39,839 nucleotides of DNA from Pelosinus fermentans (GCA_002434245.1 DJJR01000066.1:1-39839); one strand, 5' to 3'; positions 14,617 to 23,281 are shown, numbered from the stretch's first letter. Notes: a model not told the origin generated them from the letters alone. A program made the numbers and translations.

Positions 14617-17427
14617 CTACATATAATGCATAAGATCCACGATATTGCAATATTCATTATCAGGCAATGTAACATGCAGCCTTTCTTCAATTGGCCGCAA
14701 AGCTGCCTCTACAATGGCGTGGCTCTCCTCATATTTATGCTGATCTGCCCTTTTACAGCGATTAGAAGAACCAATCACTTCCCCTGACAATAATTTTTCA
14801 ATTGCGCAGGCAAGATGTAAAATCAAACCAATACTTGCATCTTCACTAATGATGAAATTATGTTTTGCCAGTTCTAAATAAAACAATGCAAAGACTTCCA
14901 TGAACTCTTCGCCATCAAGGCTGGTATGTTCATTGATAACATTTTTCATAAAGGCTAGCCGATCCAATGCAAAAGGTGCTGCTAAGCCATTTGAAACGTT
15001 CTCCATCTCTGATTCCAAATCAGCAGAATCACATCTTTTGCTTTCATCAGAACAGCTGGCACAAGGAACCTCTAGTATCACATTAGGGAAAATCTCTGCT
15101 AATACAAGGTCAAGCTTACCTTCCAGTAATTGTTTGGGAGAAAGATACTGCACTGTGCTGTCCTGGGGTTTAATGCTGCTTACGACTGCTATTAAATTTT
15201 TCTCTCTTTTTATTTTCTTTATTTTTGCAGTGAAATCATTCATGCTGGCAATTTCCAGGGCAATAATATCGATTTTTTTGTCTTTTCTCAATAGTAAGCC
15301 TTCAATAATTTCCTTTAATTTAATAGCAGTACCTTTACCCGTAATACAGGCTACAACAATCACGTTATCTTTAAAATAATTATTAAAATCCGAAGTGTTG
15401 CCGTATATTCGCCCAATATAGGGACTAAGATTGGTCACTGCATAATAGATGTCATCTAAAGGAACTCGCATTAAAGACTTCCGTGCTGCTTCCAGCACCA
15501 TTGGCGTACTGGCCATCTCTATGGTTTTTATGGGAATGGCTGTATTTTCATAAATCATATGACCAAACATCACTAGCGATCCCATGTCAACCAACATGAT
15601 GACACCTTGTCCTTCATTGCTGTCCTCTACCAGCTGCGTAATTTCCGCCAAGGCTATTTCCGTCTTTTTCTCTAAGGGCATGTCATATCCCACTGCATGG
15701 CTTTCCCCTAATAGCCGATTGGCAACTTCCACCATAGAAGTAGCGGTACTAACGCCATGCATGGCAACAATCACGCCAACCCTGCCAGGATATTCTTTGC
15801 CCACATATTCATCTAATACAATAAACATGGTAATAAAGCCAATTTCGTCAAGAGGTATTTGTATGTCAAAGCTGTTCTTTAATAAAATACTAAAATGCAT
15901 GGCAGCCGCAAACTCTTTACTATAGGATTTCTGGATTTCTGCGAGATTAGGATTTGAAATTTCCTTCCCTTCCCGAATTCTTTCCAGTGTACTGGAGATA
16001 TGTATCGACATACCAAATAAAATTTTATCATTGAATTTTTTGCCGACTTTATTACTGGCATACCTTAAAAACTTCTGGGTTATATCTACTACTTTTTTAT
16101 CCACAATTTTATATAACGCTTCTAAATTGTCTTTGCGAAATTTGGCCATATATTGCTTAATATAGGTATCAATATCCAGTCCCATAATCAGCTGGATATT
16201 TTTCTCACTCATTCCTTTCATTCTAAGGTTTTGAATTTTTTGCTCTAATACTTCATAAATACTTATGGTATCTTTATATTTGACATTAATTTGTTTTCCA
16301 TCAGTAACTTGAAAAATAATATCTTCTGTTATACCAAGAATATCAAGGTCATCCCGATGCTCTTTGTATTTTACAAACCCTTTTAGTATATATTCGGGCA
16401 GTTCCTCACTGCTGACCTTCAAATTTTCATCCTTACTTCCTACATAATCTAAAAAGGCTCTGGCGCAGCTAAGTTTAATATCACTCTTTAATTGTCCGAT
16501 GTTATTGGGACAATCATATAGCAGAAAGGCTTTTAATGCATTTGGCGATACCCGAATGGGAACATGAATGCATTGTACCTCTTGTTTAAAAAAGGTTTTA
16601 ATTAATTCCCACCGTTCTCCTATCGTTCGCTCCCTGATAACTGGGAGCTTAATAATCATGGGAATACGCCGGGTAAAGGTCCTGAGCAAAGTAGAATCCG
16701 CATTCTCTGTGGTCGCGCAGATAATGAGTATCTCTACCTTTCTATACTCTTCGACCTCTCCCATACTGCGAAATAATCCTTTATCAATCAGGTAGAACAG
16801 CATTTCCTGACCCTCTGGCGACAATCGATGAACCTCGTCCAAAAATAAAATACCGCCATTTGCTTTTTCTACTAAACCTACCCGATCCCGTTCTGCCCCT
16901 GTATAGCTTCCCTTCTTTGCTCCAAAAAGCTGAGCCAATAACAATTGGGGATTATGAGCATAATCGGCGCAATTAAAAGCAACAAAGGGAGCATTATCTT
17001 GTAACCGGCCTATATCCTGGGCATAACGAAAAATAGTCTCGGCAAACATGGATTTACCAACACCAGTCTCCCCCAATAGTAAGGTATGCAGCCCTAATGG
17101 CGGATATCTCACCGCTGCTTTTGCTTGCTTAACCGCATTCTTAAGACTTTTATCCGCGCCAATAATAGTATCTAATACCGATTTTTCCGCTGCATCCTCT
17201 TCACTGGCTTCACTATCCAGAGTTTTATATAACACTGGTTTTCCTTCCAGTTTTTCTAATTTCCCTGATTTTACCAACGCATTTAAGTCACCAGAAGCAT
17301 TTGGTCTTAAAATACTAAGCTCCATGGCTACCTGGTCAGTAGAAACACCCGATACCATTCCATCTATACGATATTGTTCTTCACATAATGTTTTTACAAC
17401 CATCAATACACTTTCAATTCGTTTCAT
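14617..17427 (-). CDS. LevR-like sigma-54 activator with PTS regulation domains
   Basis: The 936-residue regulator contains an N-terminal winged-helix-like region (1-75) and an AAA+ domain with Walker A GETGVGKS (119-126), the sigma-54 contact motif GSYTGA (173-178) and Walker B LFLDEVH (194-200). PRD1 (about 430-540, H476), an EIIA-Man-like domain (about 548-670, H557 in VAMHGVSTA), an EIIB-like domain (C694 in VACITGKG) and PRD2 (about 822-930, H871) follow. LevR-type proteins activate sigma-54 promoters of PTS operons and are tuned by PTS phosphorylation. All expected phospho-sites are present. The ATG follows GGAGG by 5 nt. EIIC set 1 starts 61 bp after it. Confidence 0.95.
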   Translation of the reverse strand: MKRIESVLMVVKTLCEEQYRIDGMVSGVSTDQVAMELSILRPNASGDLNALVKSGKLEKLEGKPVLYKTLDSEASEEDAAEKSVLDTIIGADKSLKNAVKQAKAAVRYPPLGLHTLLLGETGVGKSMFAETIFRYAQDIGRLQDNAPFVAFNCADYAHNPQLLLAQLFGAKKGSYTGAERDRVGLVEKANGGILFLDEVHRLSPEGQEMLFYLIDKGLFRSMGEVEEYRKVEILIICATTENADSTLLRTFTRRIPMIIKLPVIRERTIGERWELIKTFFKQEVQCIHVPIRVSPNALKAFLLYDCPNNIGQLKSDIKLSCARAFLDYVGSKDENLKVSSEELPEYILKGFVKYKEHRDDLDILGITEDIIFQVTDGKQINVKYKDTISIYEVLEQKIQNLRMKGMSEKNIQLIMGLDIDTYIKQYMAKFRKDNLEALYKIVDKKVVDITQKFLRYASNKVGKKFNDKILFGMSIHISSTLERIREGKEISNPNLAEIQKSYSKEFAAAMHFSILLKNSFDIQIPLDEIGFITMFIVLDEYVGKEYPGRVGVIVAMHGVSTATSMVEVANRLLGESHAVGYDMPLEKKTEIALAEITQLVEDSNEGQGVIMLVDMGSLVMFGHMIYENTAIPIKTIEMASTPMVLEAARKSLMRVPLDDIYYAVTNLSPYIGRIYGNTSDFNNYFKDNVIVVACITGKGTAIKLKEIIEGLLLRKDKKIDIIALEIASMNDFTAKIKKIKREKNLIAVVSSIKPQDSTVQYLSPKQLLEGKLDLVLAEIFPNVILEVPCASCSDESKRCDSADLESEMENVSNGLAAPFALDRLAFMKNVINEHTSLDGEEFMEVFALFYLELAKHNFIISEDASIGLILHLACAIEKLLSGEVIGSSNRCKRADQHKYEESHAIVEAALRPIEERLHVTLPDNEYCNIVDLMHYM

Positions 17428-17635
17428 TCCTACCTCCAGCCTTTCACTAATTGAAATTTATTTTATGTTGAATGTATTTGTATATGATTAGCTAAGGGCT
17501 ACATTCGGCGAGTAAAGGCAACTACGATCTGGACGATATTATGATTTATCTAAATATTCCCATTTTACTTCGTGGTTTTCTGTCAGAAATCCTGCAACCC
17601 AATAGTAAGGCATCCTACTCATATTGAAATATACA

Positions 17636-18985
17636 TCATGATCTTACATATTGTGCAAGCCTTTTATAAATAATTTCAAAACCATGTTGAATTTCATGAG
17701 TATTTGTGCGGGAAATACTTAAGCGTACGCCTTTTTCTCCATAGGAGTTCTCCAAATAATATAATTTTCCTGGAGTTACAAGAACATGATGTTTCTGTAA
17801 ATCAGCAATAAAACGTCCTTCATTAATAGAATGAGGTAACTTTAAATAAGCATAAAAGCCACTTTCACCACCACTATATTGTACATCATATTCTCCCATT
17901 TTTTTCAGATTACTTGCTAAGCATCCTAAACGTTGTGCTAATTCTTTTTTAATGGCGCTCACATATTTTTCTAATAATTTATTACGTATGTAGATTTCCA
18001 GCGTTGCCTGAGAGACTAGGGATGCTGAAAAATAAGAATGGTAATAAGAATACATTGCGTGCCGTTCAAAAATCGGAATTAAATGTGTGGGAAGCACTAC
18101 AATCCCAATGCGAAACCAAGGAATAATCTTAGAAAAACTTTTCAAATAAATATGATGAAAATGATCACCGTAAGCATAAATTGGATCGTATTTATGATCT
18201 AAGGAAATATCGCTGCAGTAGTCATCTTCCACAATGTATACATTATACTTATCCGCCAAGGCTGCAATCCCTTTTCTCTGGCTGGTACTGTATGCGGTTC
18301 CTAATGGATTATGATTGCGGGGTACGGTATAAAAAAACTTTATTTTCTCTGTCTTAAAAAGCGCTTCCAGTTCATCTAAATCAATACCCTGTTTCGATCG
18401 TCTAATCCACCTCACATCAGCGCCCCAATATTCTAAGAATCGAATACAAAATCCATAGGTCGGCTGCTCTATTAAAATTACATTCTTCTGATTCGGAAAA
18501 GGCATCTGCGTCATTATGCTTAATGCTTGCTGGACTCCTAAGTTGATATAAATATTCTTTGCCCTGGTAAAGACTTGAAAATCAGCAAGATATTTGGGAA
18601 TCATATTGCGAAGAGAATCTGTACCATGCAAATGACGGTGAATCGAATACTGATTGCTGTTATCCACTGCTCGATCAAGGCAATGCTTAAGGTCGGGTAT
18701 CTGCATATCACCAATAATAGGATTCCCTGTTGAAAAATCAATGACAGAAGTGTTCATTTTCTCAATTCTGGGTAGATTCTCCACAATATAGTAGCCGCTT
18801 TGGGGCACAGAGTAAACCAAATGTTTACTCTTTACTATCTCATAGGCTTTCACCACTGTACTTTGACTACAATGATAGGTCTGAGATAAAGCCCGAATCG
18901 AAGGCAATTTTTTTCTTCCCTTATAACGTCCCAGCCTTATATTTTCTTCCAGATCTTCTGTGATGATTTGATAAATATCTTTCAT
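17636..18985 (-). CDS. MocR-type (GntR/aminotransferase) transcriptional regulator
   Basis: An N-terminal GntR winged helix (LPSIRALSQTYHCSQSTVVKAYEIV, about 27-51) is fused to an aminotransferase-like domain with the PLP lysine in LKSFSKIIP (about K286). VEDDYCSDI carries the ring-nitrogen aspartate. MocR proteins use PLP adducts as signals. The frame is open from TTG 18997, but GGAGG lies inside that extension and 5 nt before ATG 18985, so the ATG is taken (449 residues). It is divergent from the GH4 gene, with an 18-bp perfect palindrome just upstream of its start. GabR of B. subtilis is a family member that controls gabTD; here the gabT-like gene is 7 kb away. Confidence 0.92.
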   Translation of the reverse strand: MKDIYQIITEDLEENIRLGRYKGRKKLPSIRALSQTYHCSQSTVVKAYEIVKSKHLVYSVPQSGYYIVENLPRIEKMNTSVIDFSTGNPIIGDMQIPDLKHCLDRAVDNSNQYSIHRHLHGTDSLRNMIPKYLADFQVFTRAKNIYINLGVQQALSIMTQMPFPNQKNVILIEQPTYGFCIRFLEYWGADVRWIRRSKQGIDLDELEALFKTEKIKFFYTVPRNHNPLGTAYSTSQRKGIAALADKYNVYIVEDDYCSDISLDHKYDPIYAYGDHFHHIYLKSFSKIIPWFRIGIVVLPTHLIPIFERHAMYSYYHSYFSASLVSQATLEIYIRNKLLEKYVSAIKKELAQRLGCLASNLKKMGEYDVQYSGGESGFYAYLKLPHSINEGRFIADLQKHHVLVTPGKLYYLENSYGEKGVRLSISRTNTHEIQHGFEIIYKRLAQYVRS

Positions 18986-18996
18986 TATAACCTCCA

Positions 18997-19014
18997 AACT
19001 GTACTAGTACAGTT
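18997..19014. promoter_or_regulatory. Perfect 18-bp palindrome, probable GntR/MocR operator
   Basis: AACTGTACTAGTACAGTT is a perfect palindrome 11 bp upstream of the MocR-type start codon and 15 bp upstream of the -35 box of the divergent GH4 promoter. The GTAC-N2-GTAC style is typical of GntR-superfamily operators. The position suits autorepression and control of the GH4 gene; this is inference. Confidence 0.6.
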
Positions 19015-19028
19015 GCCTCCAATGCTGA

Positions 19029-19057
19029 TTGCAGCACCTCTGGTATGGGGATATGAT
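19029..19057 (+). promoter_or_regulatory. Sigma-A promoter of the GH4 gene
   Basis: TTGCAG (19029-19034) and TATGAT (19052-19057) are separated by 17 bp, an ideal spacing. The start would fall near 19064, about 35 nt before the GH4 ATG. Confidence 0.6.
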
Positions 19058-19098
19058 TCATTATAGAAACTATATTCAATTGGTAGGAGGGAATCTTG

Positions 19099-20430
19099 AT
19101 GAGGGGATTAAAGGTTGTGACTATTGGCGGTGGTTCCAGTTATACACCAGAGATTGTTGAAGGCTTTATTAGACGATATGAGGAATTGCCGGTTCGCGAA
19201 CTATGGCTGGTGGATATTGAAACTGGCAAGGAGAAATTAGAGATTATCGGTAATCTTGCCAAGAGAATGGTAAAGAAAGCCGGAGTACCGATTGCCATCT
19301 ACACGACTTTGAACCGAAGAGAAGCGCTGCCAAATGCAGACTTTGTCACAACTCAGTTTCGAGTAGGTTCGTTAGATGCCAGGATAAAAGATGAAAGAAT
19401 TCCCTTGCGTCATGGTTATATCGGACAGGAAACCAATGGAGCCGGCGGAATGTTCAAGGCACTGCGAACCATTCCTGTCATGCTGGAAATTGATCAGGAC
19501 ATGGCAGAACTGTGCCCTGATGCTTGGCTCATAAATTTTACGAATCCTTCCGGAATCGTAACAGAGGGAGTACTTCGCTATGGCAAAACAAAAAAAATGA
19601 TCGGCTTATGCAATGTACCTATCGGAATGGAAATGGGCGTGGCGAAACTCTTTGATGTTGACAGCAATCGAATTCGAATTGATTTTGCTGGTTTGAATCA
19701 TCTGGTATTTGGTTTGTCTGCCTATCTGGATGGCAACGACATCACAAAATCTGTCATTGATAAAATTGCTGACGGCAAGATGGAAAGCACGGTAAAAAAC
19801 ATTATGAACATTGATTGGGTTCCAGAATTTATAGCTGGTCTATCGATAATACCCTGCCCCTATCATCGATATTATTTCAAACGACAAGAAATGCTGGAGA
19901 AAGAATTAGAAGAATTTTCGAAGGGACAGACGAGAGCCGAAATTGTAAAAAAGCTGGAGGATGAGCTTTTTCAGTTATACAAAGATCCTGTATTAGACTT
20001 TAAGCCACCCCAGTTAGAGCAGCGTGGCGGAGCATATTACAGCGATGCTGCCTGCCGATTAATCAGCTCCATCTACAACGACAAAGGTGATATCCAGCCA
20101 GTGGATACAAGGAATAATGGTGCTCTTGCTGGCATTTCTCCTGACTCTGTTGTCGAAGTAAGCTGTGTGATTACCAAGAATGGTCCCCGCCCGCTTACTA
20201 TGGGTGAACTCCCTATCGAAATAAACGGACTGGTACAGCAAATCAAATCTTTTGAAAGAGTCGTAATTGATGCTGCCGTTACCGGTGACTACAATAAAGC
20301 GCTGCTGGCAATGACAATCAATCCTCTTGTCTCTTCTGACACAATGGCCAAAGTCTTATTGGATGAGATGCTAGAAGCCCATCAAAAGGATTTGCCCCAA
20401 TTTTCAGCTTATTTTGCCTCGAAAAAATAA
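19099..20430 (+). CDS. Glycoside hydrolase family 4 (6-phospho-beta-glucosidase type)
   Basis: The 443-residue enzyme shows GH4 hallmarks: the Rossmann loop VVTIGGGSSYTPEIV at the N-terminus, NFTNPSGIVTEG, the manganese-ligand cysteine in GLCNVPIG (C171) and histidine in GLNHL (H201). GH4 enzymes cleave phospho-glycosides by an NAD- and Mn-dependent oxidation mechanism. The sequence around FRVGSLDARIKDERIPL fits the CelF/LicH-like beta branch. AGGAGG at 19085-19090 serves either TTG 19096 or ATG 19099; the ATG is preferred. It is convergent with PTS set 2, whose imported phospho-disaccharide is its likely substrate. Confidence 0.92.
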   Translation: MRGLKVVTIGGGSSYTPEIVEGFIRRYEELPVRELWLVDIETGKEKLEIIGNLAKRMVKKAGVPIAIYTTLNRREALPNADFVTTQFRVGSLDARIKDERIPLRHGYIGQETNGAGGMFKALRTIPVMLEIDQDMAELCPDAWLINFTNPSGIVTEGVLRYGKTKKMIGLCNVPIGMEMGVAKLFDVDSNRIRIDFAGLNHLVFGLSAYLDGNDITKSVIDKIADGKMESTVKNIMNIDWVPEFIAGLSIIPCPYHRYYFKRQEMLEKELEEFSKGQTRAEIVKKLEDELFQLYKDPVLDFKPPQLEQRGGAYYSDAACRLISSIYNDKGDIQPVDTRNNGALAGISPDSVVEVSCVITKNGPRPLTMGELPIEINGLVQQIKSFERVVIDAAVTGDYNKALLAMTINPLVSSDTMAKVLLDEMLEAHQKDLPQFSAYFASKK

Positions 20431-20442
20431 GTGAATTTACTC

Positions 20443-20490
20443 ATATAAAATAACGTCAGATCTCTCCATGGATCTGACGTTATTTTATAT
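20443..20490. terminator. Bidirectional terminator between GH4 and PTS set 2
   Basis: A 20-bp perfect stem (20443-20462 with 20471-20490; core TAACGTCAGATC/GATCTGACGTTA) encloses an 8-nt loop between convergent genes. AT-rich stem ends supply the T-tract on both strands. Confidence 0.9.
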
Positions 20491-20591
20491 GGAAGATCAT
20501 ACATCAAGTGTATAATTTTAATTTCATAATCCAGCTGCTGCTTAGCAGTATCTACAAAGAGCTGCTTAGATGAAAATTTCCTCATTATATG

Positions 20592-20891
20592 CTACTCTTT
20601 AAACATTAAGATCATTTCTTCAATTAAATCTTTTGCCAAGATGGCCGTCATTAAATGATCCTGAGCGTGAATTAACAAGAGGTTTATTTCTTGTTTTTCG
20701 CCTCGTGCTTCCGACTGCAATAACTCCGTCTGAATCTGATGAGCTGCTATTAATTGTTTCTTTGCCTGGGCAATACTCTCCTCTGCTGCAATAAATTTTT
20801 TTTCCCGTGCGTATTTCAATGCTTCCAAGGCATGGCTGCGGGCATCCCCCGCATGCAAGATAATTGTAAAAGCGACTTGTTCCTTCTCCAT
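20592..20891 (-). CDS. PTS lactose/cellobiose-type EIIA component (set 2)
   Basis: A 99-residue EIIA-Lac/Chb protein with the phosphorylation motif LLLIHAQDHLMTA. It is closely similar to the set 1 EIIA throughout (EQVAFTIILHAGDARSHALE against EQFVFTIILHAGNARSYCFE) but lacks the longer C-terminal tail. ATG follows AAAGGAGATAAAC. It lies 21 bp after EIIB and is the last gene of the sigma-54-driven operon. Confidence 0.94.
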   Translation of the reverse strand: MEKEQVAFTIILHAGDARSHALEALKYAREKKFIAAEESIAQAKKQLIAAHQIQTELLQSEARGEKQEINLLLIHAQDHLMTAILAKDLIEEMILMFKE

Positions 20892-20912
20892 GTTTATCTC
20901 CTTTAGTAAAAA

Positions 20913-21218
20913 TTACGATTGTTTTAATGCATATGCTTGTTCAAGAACTTTTTTGCCGTCTACCATTCCATAACTCACAGAATCAATGATCGCAAAGCCT
21001 TTATTTTTCCCAGCAGCAATTTCACCGATGGACTTTGCCTTATATCTGATTTGAGGACCGATTAACACCACTTCACAAGTATCAATGAATTCTTCCAGCT
21101 GATCTACAGAACAAGCAAAAATTTCATCCTGACTACCACTATCGTTACTTGCCTTTTGCATTTTAGTTACCAATAAGCTTGTAGACATCCCTGATGCACA
21201 CACTAATAATATTTTCAT
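20913..21218 (-). CDS. PTS lactose/cellobiose-type EIIB component (set 2)
   Basis: The 101-residue protein begins MKILLVCASGMSTSLLVTKM with the phospho-cysteine at position 8, and VVLIGPQIRYK matches set 1. The ATG follows AGAGGTGTATCTTT. A gap of 104 bp with a large stem-loop separates it from EIIC, so its translation or message stability may be set independently. Confidence 0.95.
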   Translation of the reverse strand: MKILLVCASGMSTSLLVTKMQKASNDSGSQDEIFACSVDQLEEFIDTCEVVLIGPQIRYKAKSIGEIAAGKNKGFAIIDSVSYGMVDGKKVLEQAYALKQS

Positions 21219-21254
21219 AAAGATACACCTCTTTCTCTTATTGTAAAACTATTT

Positions 21255-21316
21255 TGTCACGATGCTATGAGCGTTCTATGATTATATAAAACATTCTCGA
21301 ACATAGCATCGCGACA
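21255..21316 (-). promoter_or_regulatory. Intercistronic stem-loop between EIIC and EIIB (set 2)
   Basis: TGTCACGATGCTATG (21255-21269) pairs with CATAGCATCGCGACA (21302-21316), 15 positions with one mismatch, around a 32-nt loop. On the minus strand the stem is followed by AAAATAG rather than a T-run. It is therefore unlikely to be a terminator and more likely a processing or stability element. Set 1 has no counterpart in its 59-bp EIIC-EIIB gap. Confidence 0.55.
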
Positions 21317-21322
21317 CTTTAT

Positions 21323-22612
21323 TTAGGCTCCGATAATGACATTAGGGTCACTTTTTTTGCTTTGTTTTGCACCCGCTTCTTCTTTAGCTTTAGCATCATC
21401 CCACATCTTAAAGAAAGGATAATAAATGATGCCGGTAACTCCAAAGCAGAATAATTGTAATATTGCCGATCTCATATCACCTGAATCAAGAAAAGCGTTA
21501 ATGATTGGAGGTGTCGTCCATGGGGCCATGGCAAACATCTTGTCTACCAAACCAGCATCCATTGCAAAATAGGCAATAGTTATCGAGACAAGAGGGGCAA
21601 AGATAAAGGGAATCATTAAGACAGGGTTCATGACAATCGGCATACCAAAAAGAATGGGTTCGTTAATTGCAAAGAATGCAGGTCCTATCCCGGATTTTCC
21701 AAGAGCTTTTAATTGTGTGGATCTTGCTGCAAAGAGCAGCATGAGTACCAAGGCAAAGGTAGCACCCGAACCACCAATATTTCCATATACGTCCCATAAT
21801 TGCTGACAAACAATGTTAGGAATAGGCAGGCCTGCGGCTTTCGCTGCAGCATTTTGCTGCGCAAGTGTTAAATAGACGGGACTCATTACGCCACCTACTA
21901 AAGCAGCTCCATGAATACCGATACACCACAATAATTGAGCAAAAAATATGGCAAGTAAGAAAGCCGGCAAACTACCGCCGAGACTGAGAAGAGGTGCTGC
22001 CAGTATTTTGTAAATGATATCTTGTACATTGGTTGCACTAAGAGATAATACACTGTTAATGAACCAAACAACAGTGATCGTAATAAAACCGGGAATCAAT
22101 GACATAAAGGAACGAGCAACCGCCGGAGGCACGCCCTCTGGCATTCTGATAACCAAATTTTTCCGAATCATAAATCGTTGTACTTCTACTGCAAAAATAG
22201 AAATGATCATGGCTACAAACAAACCCTTACTTCCCATCCATCCTGCTGTAATATTACCATCTTTGGTAAATGGGGTAGCCAGCATAAAGGTAGCAACACT
22301 GATTAATCCGTTTCCTAATGGGTCCATTTTATACGAACTGGCCAATGAATAGGCAATAGAGAATGATGCCATTAATCCCATAAGTCCCATTGTCGCATTA
22401 TTAACCGAGCATAAACTGGCTACATAAGGTTCAACCATTTTCGCCAATGCAGGAATGGGAGGAAAGGCGATAATTAGAAACAACGACCCCATCAAGAGCA
22501 ATGGTATTAAGGACACGATACCGTCTCTGATTGCTTTTAAGTGTCGTTGCTCACCAATGCGAGCTGCAACAGGTGCATAGTACTCTTCAAGCCATTTGAT
22601 AAATTTCTCCAT
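21323..22612 (-). CDS. PTS lactose/cellobiose-type EIIC permease (set 2)
   Basis: The 429-residue permease shares all EIIC-Cel landmarks with set 1: GEQRHLKAIRDGI, GIHGAALVGGVMSPV, GGSGATFALVLML and the sugar-site region INEPILFGMPIVMNP. The two are clear paralogues, so the locus holds a duplicated transporter. The ATG follows AAGGAG. A good sigma-54 promoter lies 41-57 bp upstream. Product is a phosphorylated disaccharide for the GH4 and GH1 enzymes nearby. Confidence 0.95.
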   Translation of the reverse strand: MEKFIKWLEEYYAPVAARIGEQRHLKAIRDGIVSLIPLLLMGSLFLIIAFPPIPALAKMVEPYVASLCSVNNATMGLMGLMASFSIAYSLASSYKMDPLGNGLISVATFMLATPFTKDGNITAGWMGSKGLFVAMIISIFAVEVQRFMIRKNLVIRMPEGVPPAVARSFMSLIPGFITITVVWFINSVLSLSATNVQDIIYKILAAPLLSLGGSLPAFLLAIFFAQLLWCIGIHGAALVGGVMSPVYLTLAQQNAAAKAAGLPIPNIVCQQLWDVYGNIGGSGATFALVLMLLFAARSTQLKALGKSGIGPAFFAINEPILFGMPIVMNPVLMIPFIFAPLVSITIAYFAMDAGLVDKMFAMAPWTTPPIINAFLDSGDMRSAILQLFCFGVTGIIYYPFFKMWDDAKAKEEAGAKQSKKSDPNVIIGA

Positions 22613-22653
22613 AAAGCAACACTCCTTTTTTTATCTTACTCGGTATTATGTTT

Positions 22654-22669
22654 TGCAAGATACATGCCA
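22654..22669 (-). promoter_or_regulatory. Sigma-54 (-24/-12) promoter of PTS set 2
   Basis: The minus strand reads TGGCATGTATCTTGCA, matching the sigma-54 consensus TGGCAC-N5-TTGC(A/T) at all key bases, including GG at -24 and GC at -12 with correct spacing. Transcription would start near 22643, about 30 nt before the EIIC ATG. The LevR-like activator encoded at 14617-17427 is the obvious regulator. No equally good site was found before the regulator/PTS set 1 run. Confidence 0.85.
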
Positions 22670-22938
22670 ATACGCAGTAAGTCTATAAAAAGGGGTCATT
22701 GTATGATTCTATTATGAAGGAAGTAAGGCCTTGATGACTTATCCACCCCTGATTTTACCTGGCGCCATAATAGGGTTCTATCCCCTTGCTTACGATGTGT
22801 ATTTATGTCCAGGATCATCTGTATTGCATTTACAGCTGTTGGGTTATTTTTCAAGAAACGTGTATTATTTTTCATTGATAAGTTTGTAACTGCCTATAAG
22901 AAAAATACTTTTCATCCTTTAAAACATAAAACGAATCG

Positions 22939-22966
22939 AACCACAAAGACGCAAAGGACACAAAGG
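22939..22966 (+). repeat. Dispersed repeat, solo arm (cacaaag type)
   Basis: The segment accacaaagacgcaaaggacacaaagg (abbreviated cadence acaaag/gcaaag/acaaag) has no matching right arm nearby. It is the same architecture as the left arms of the elements at 23049, 26641 and 29093, with aag replacing gag. Confidence 0.6.
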
Positions 22967-23048
22967 GGACTATTTATAACTTATTTTTTGTCATTATCAG
23001 AAAAGCCCTTTAAAAAGGGTATAGAAAATGCGTGGGAAAAAATAATTT

Positions 23049-23217
23049 AACCGCAGAGACGCAGAGAACACAGAGAAAAGATAGATAGGGTTAAAAATCT
23101 CTTGCTAGGGGATTGCTTCGCTCTGCTCGCAAATGACAGAAAGATGTTGCTTTCTAGATACACCGTTCCTCTGCATACACCCTCTGGGCTCTCTGTGGAT
23201 CTCTGTGCCCTCTGCGT
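23049..23217. repeat. Dispersed inverted repeat, cacagag type, with insert
   Basis: The left arm (23049-23077, cadence cgcagag-acgcagag-aacacagag) is complementary to the right arm (23182-23216, ctctgtg-gatctctgtg-ccctctgcg). The roughly 100 bp between them contain gattgcttcgctctgctcgc (23111-23130), itself similar to a short repeat common in many genomes (gattgcttcgc...cgcaatgaca). This suggests one element nested in another. Confidence 0.6.
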
Positions 23218-23228
23218 TCGTTCTTCTA

Positions 23229-23281
23229 AAAAGCCGAGAGTACCTGCCAGAATCATCATTTGGCAGGTGCTCTCGGCTTTT
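23229..23281. terminator. Terminator of the GH1 gene
   Basis: A 21-bp stem with one G-T type mismatch, AAAGCCGAGAGTACCTGCCA/TGGCAGGTGCTCTCGGCTTT, encloses an 11-nt loop. It has T/A runs on both sides and lies 18 bp past the GH1 stop. Confidence 0.9.

Noticed and set aside
14556..14690. 45-residue N-terminal extension of EIIC set 1
   Set aside because: It overlaps the end of the LevR-like gene, and the paralogous EIIC begins at the residue matching TTG 14555.
22900..23220. CRISPR-like array in the cacagag/cacaaag repeats
   Set aside because: Units are 7-10 bp, imperfect and form inverted rather than direct spaced repeats. No spacers of constant length and no cas genes are present.
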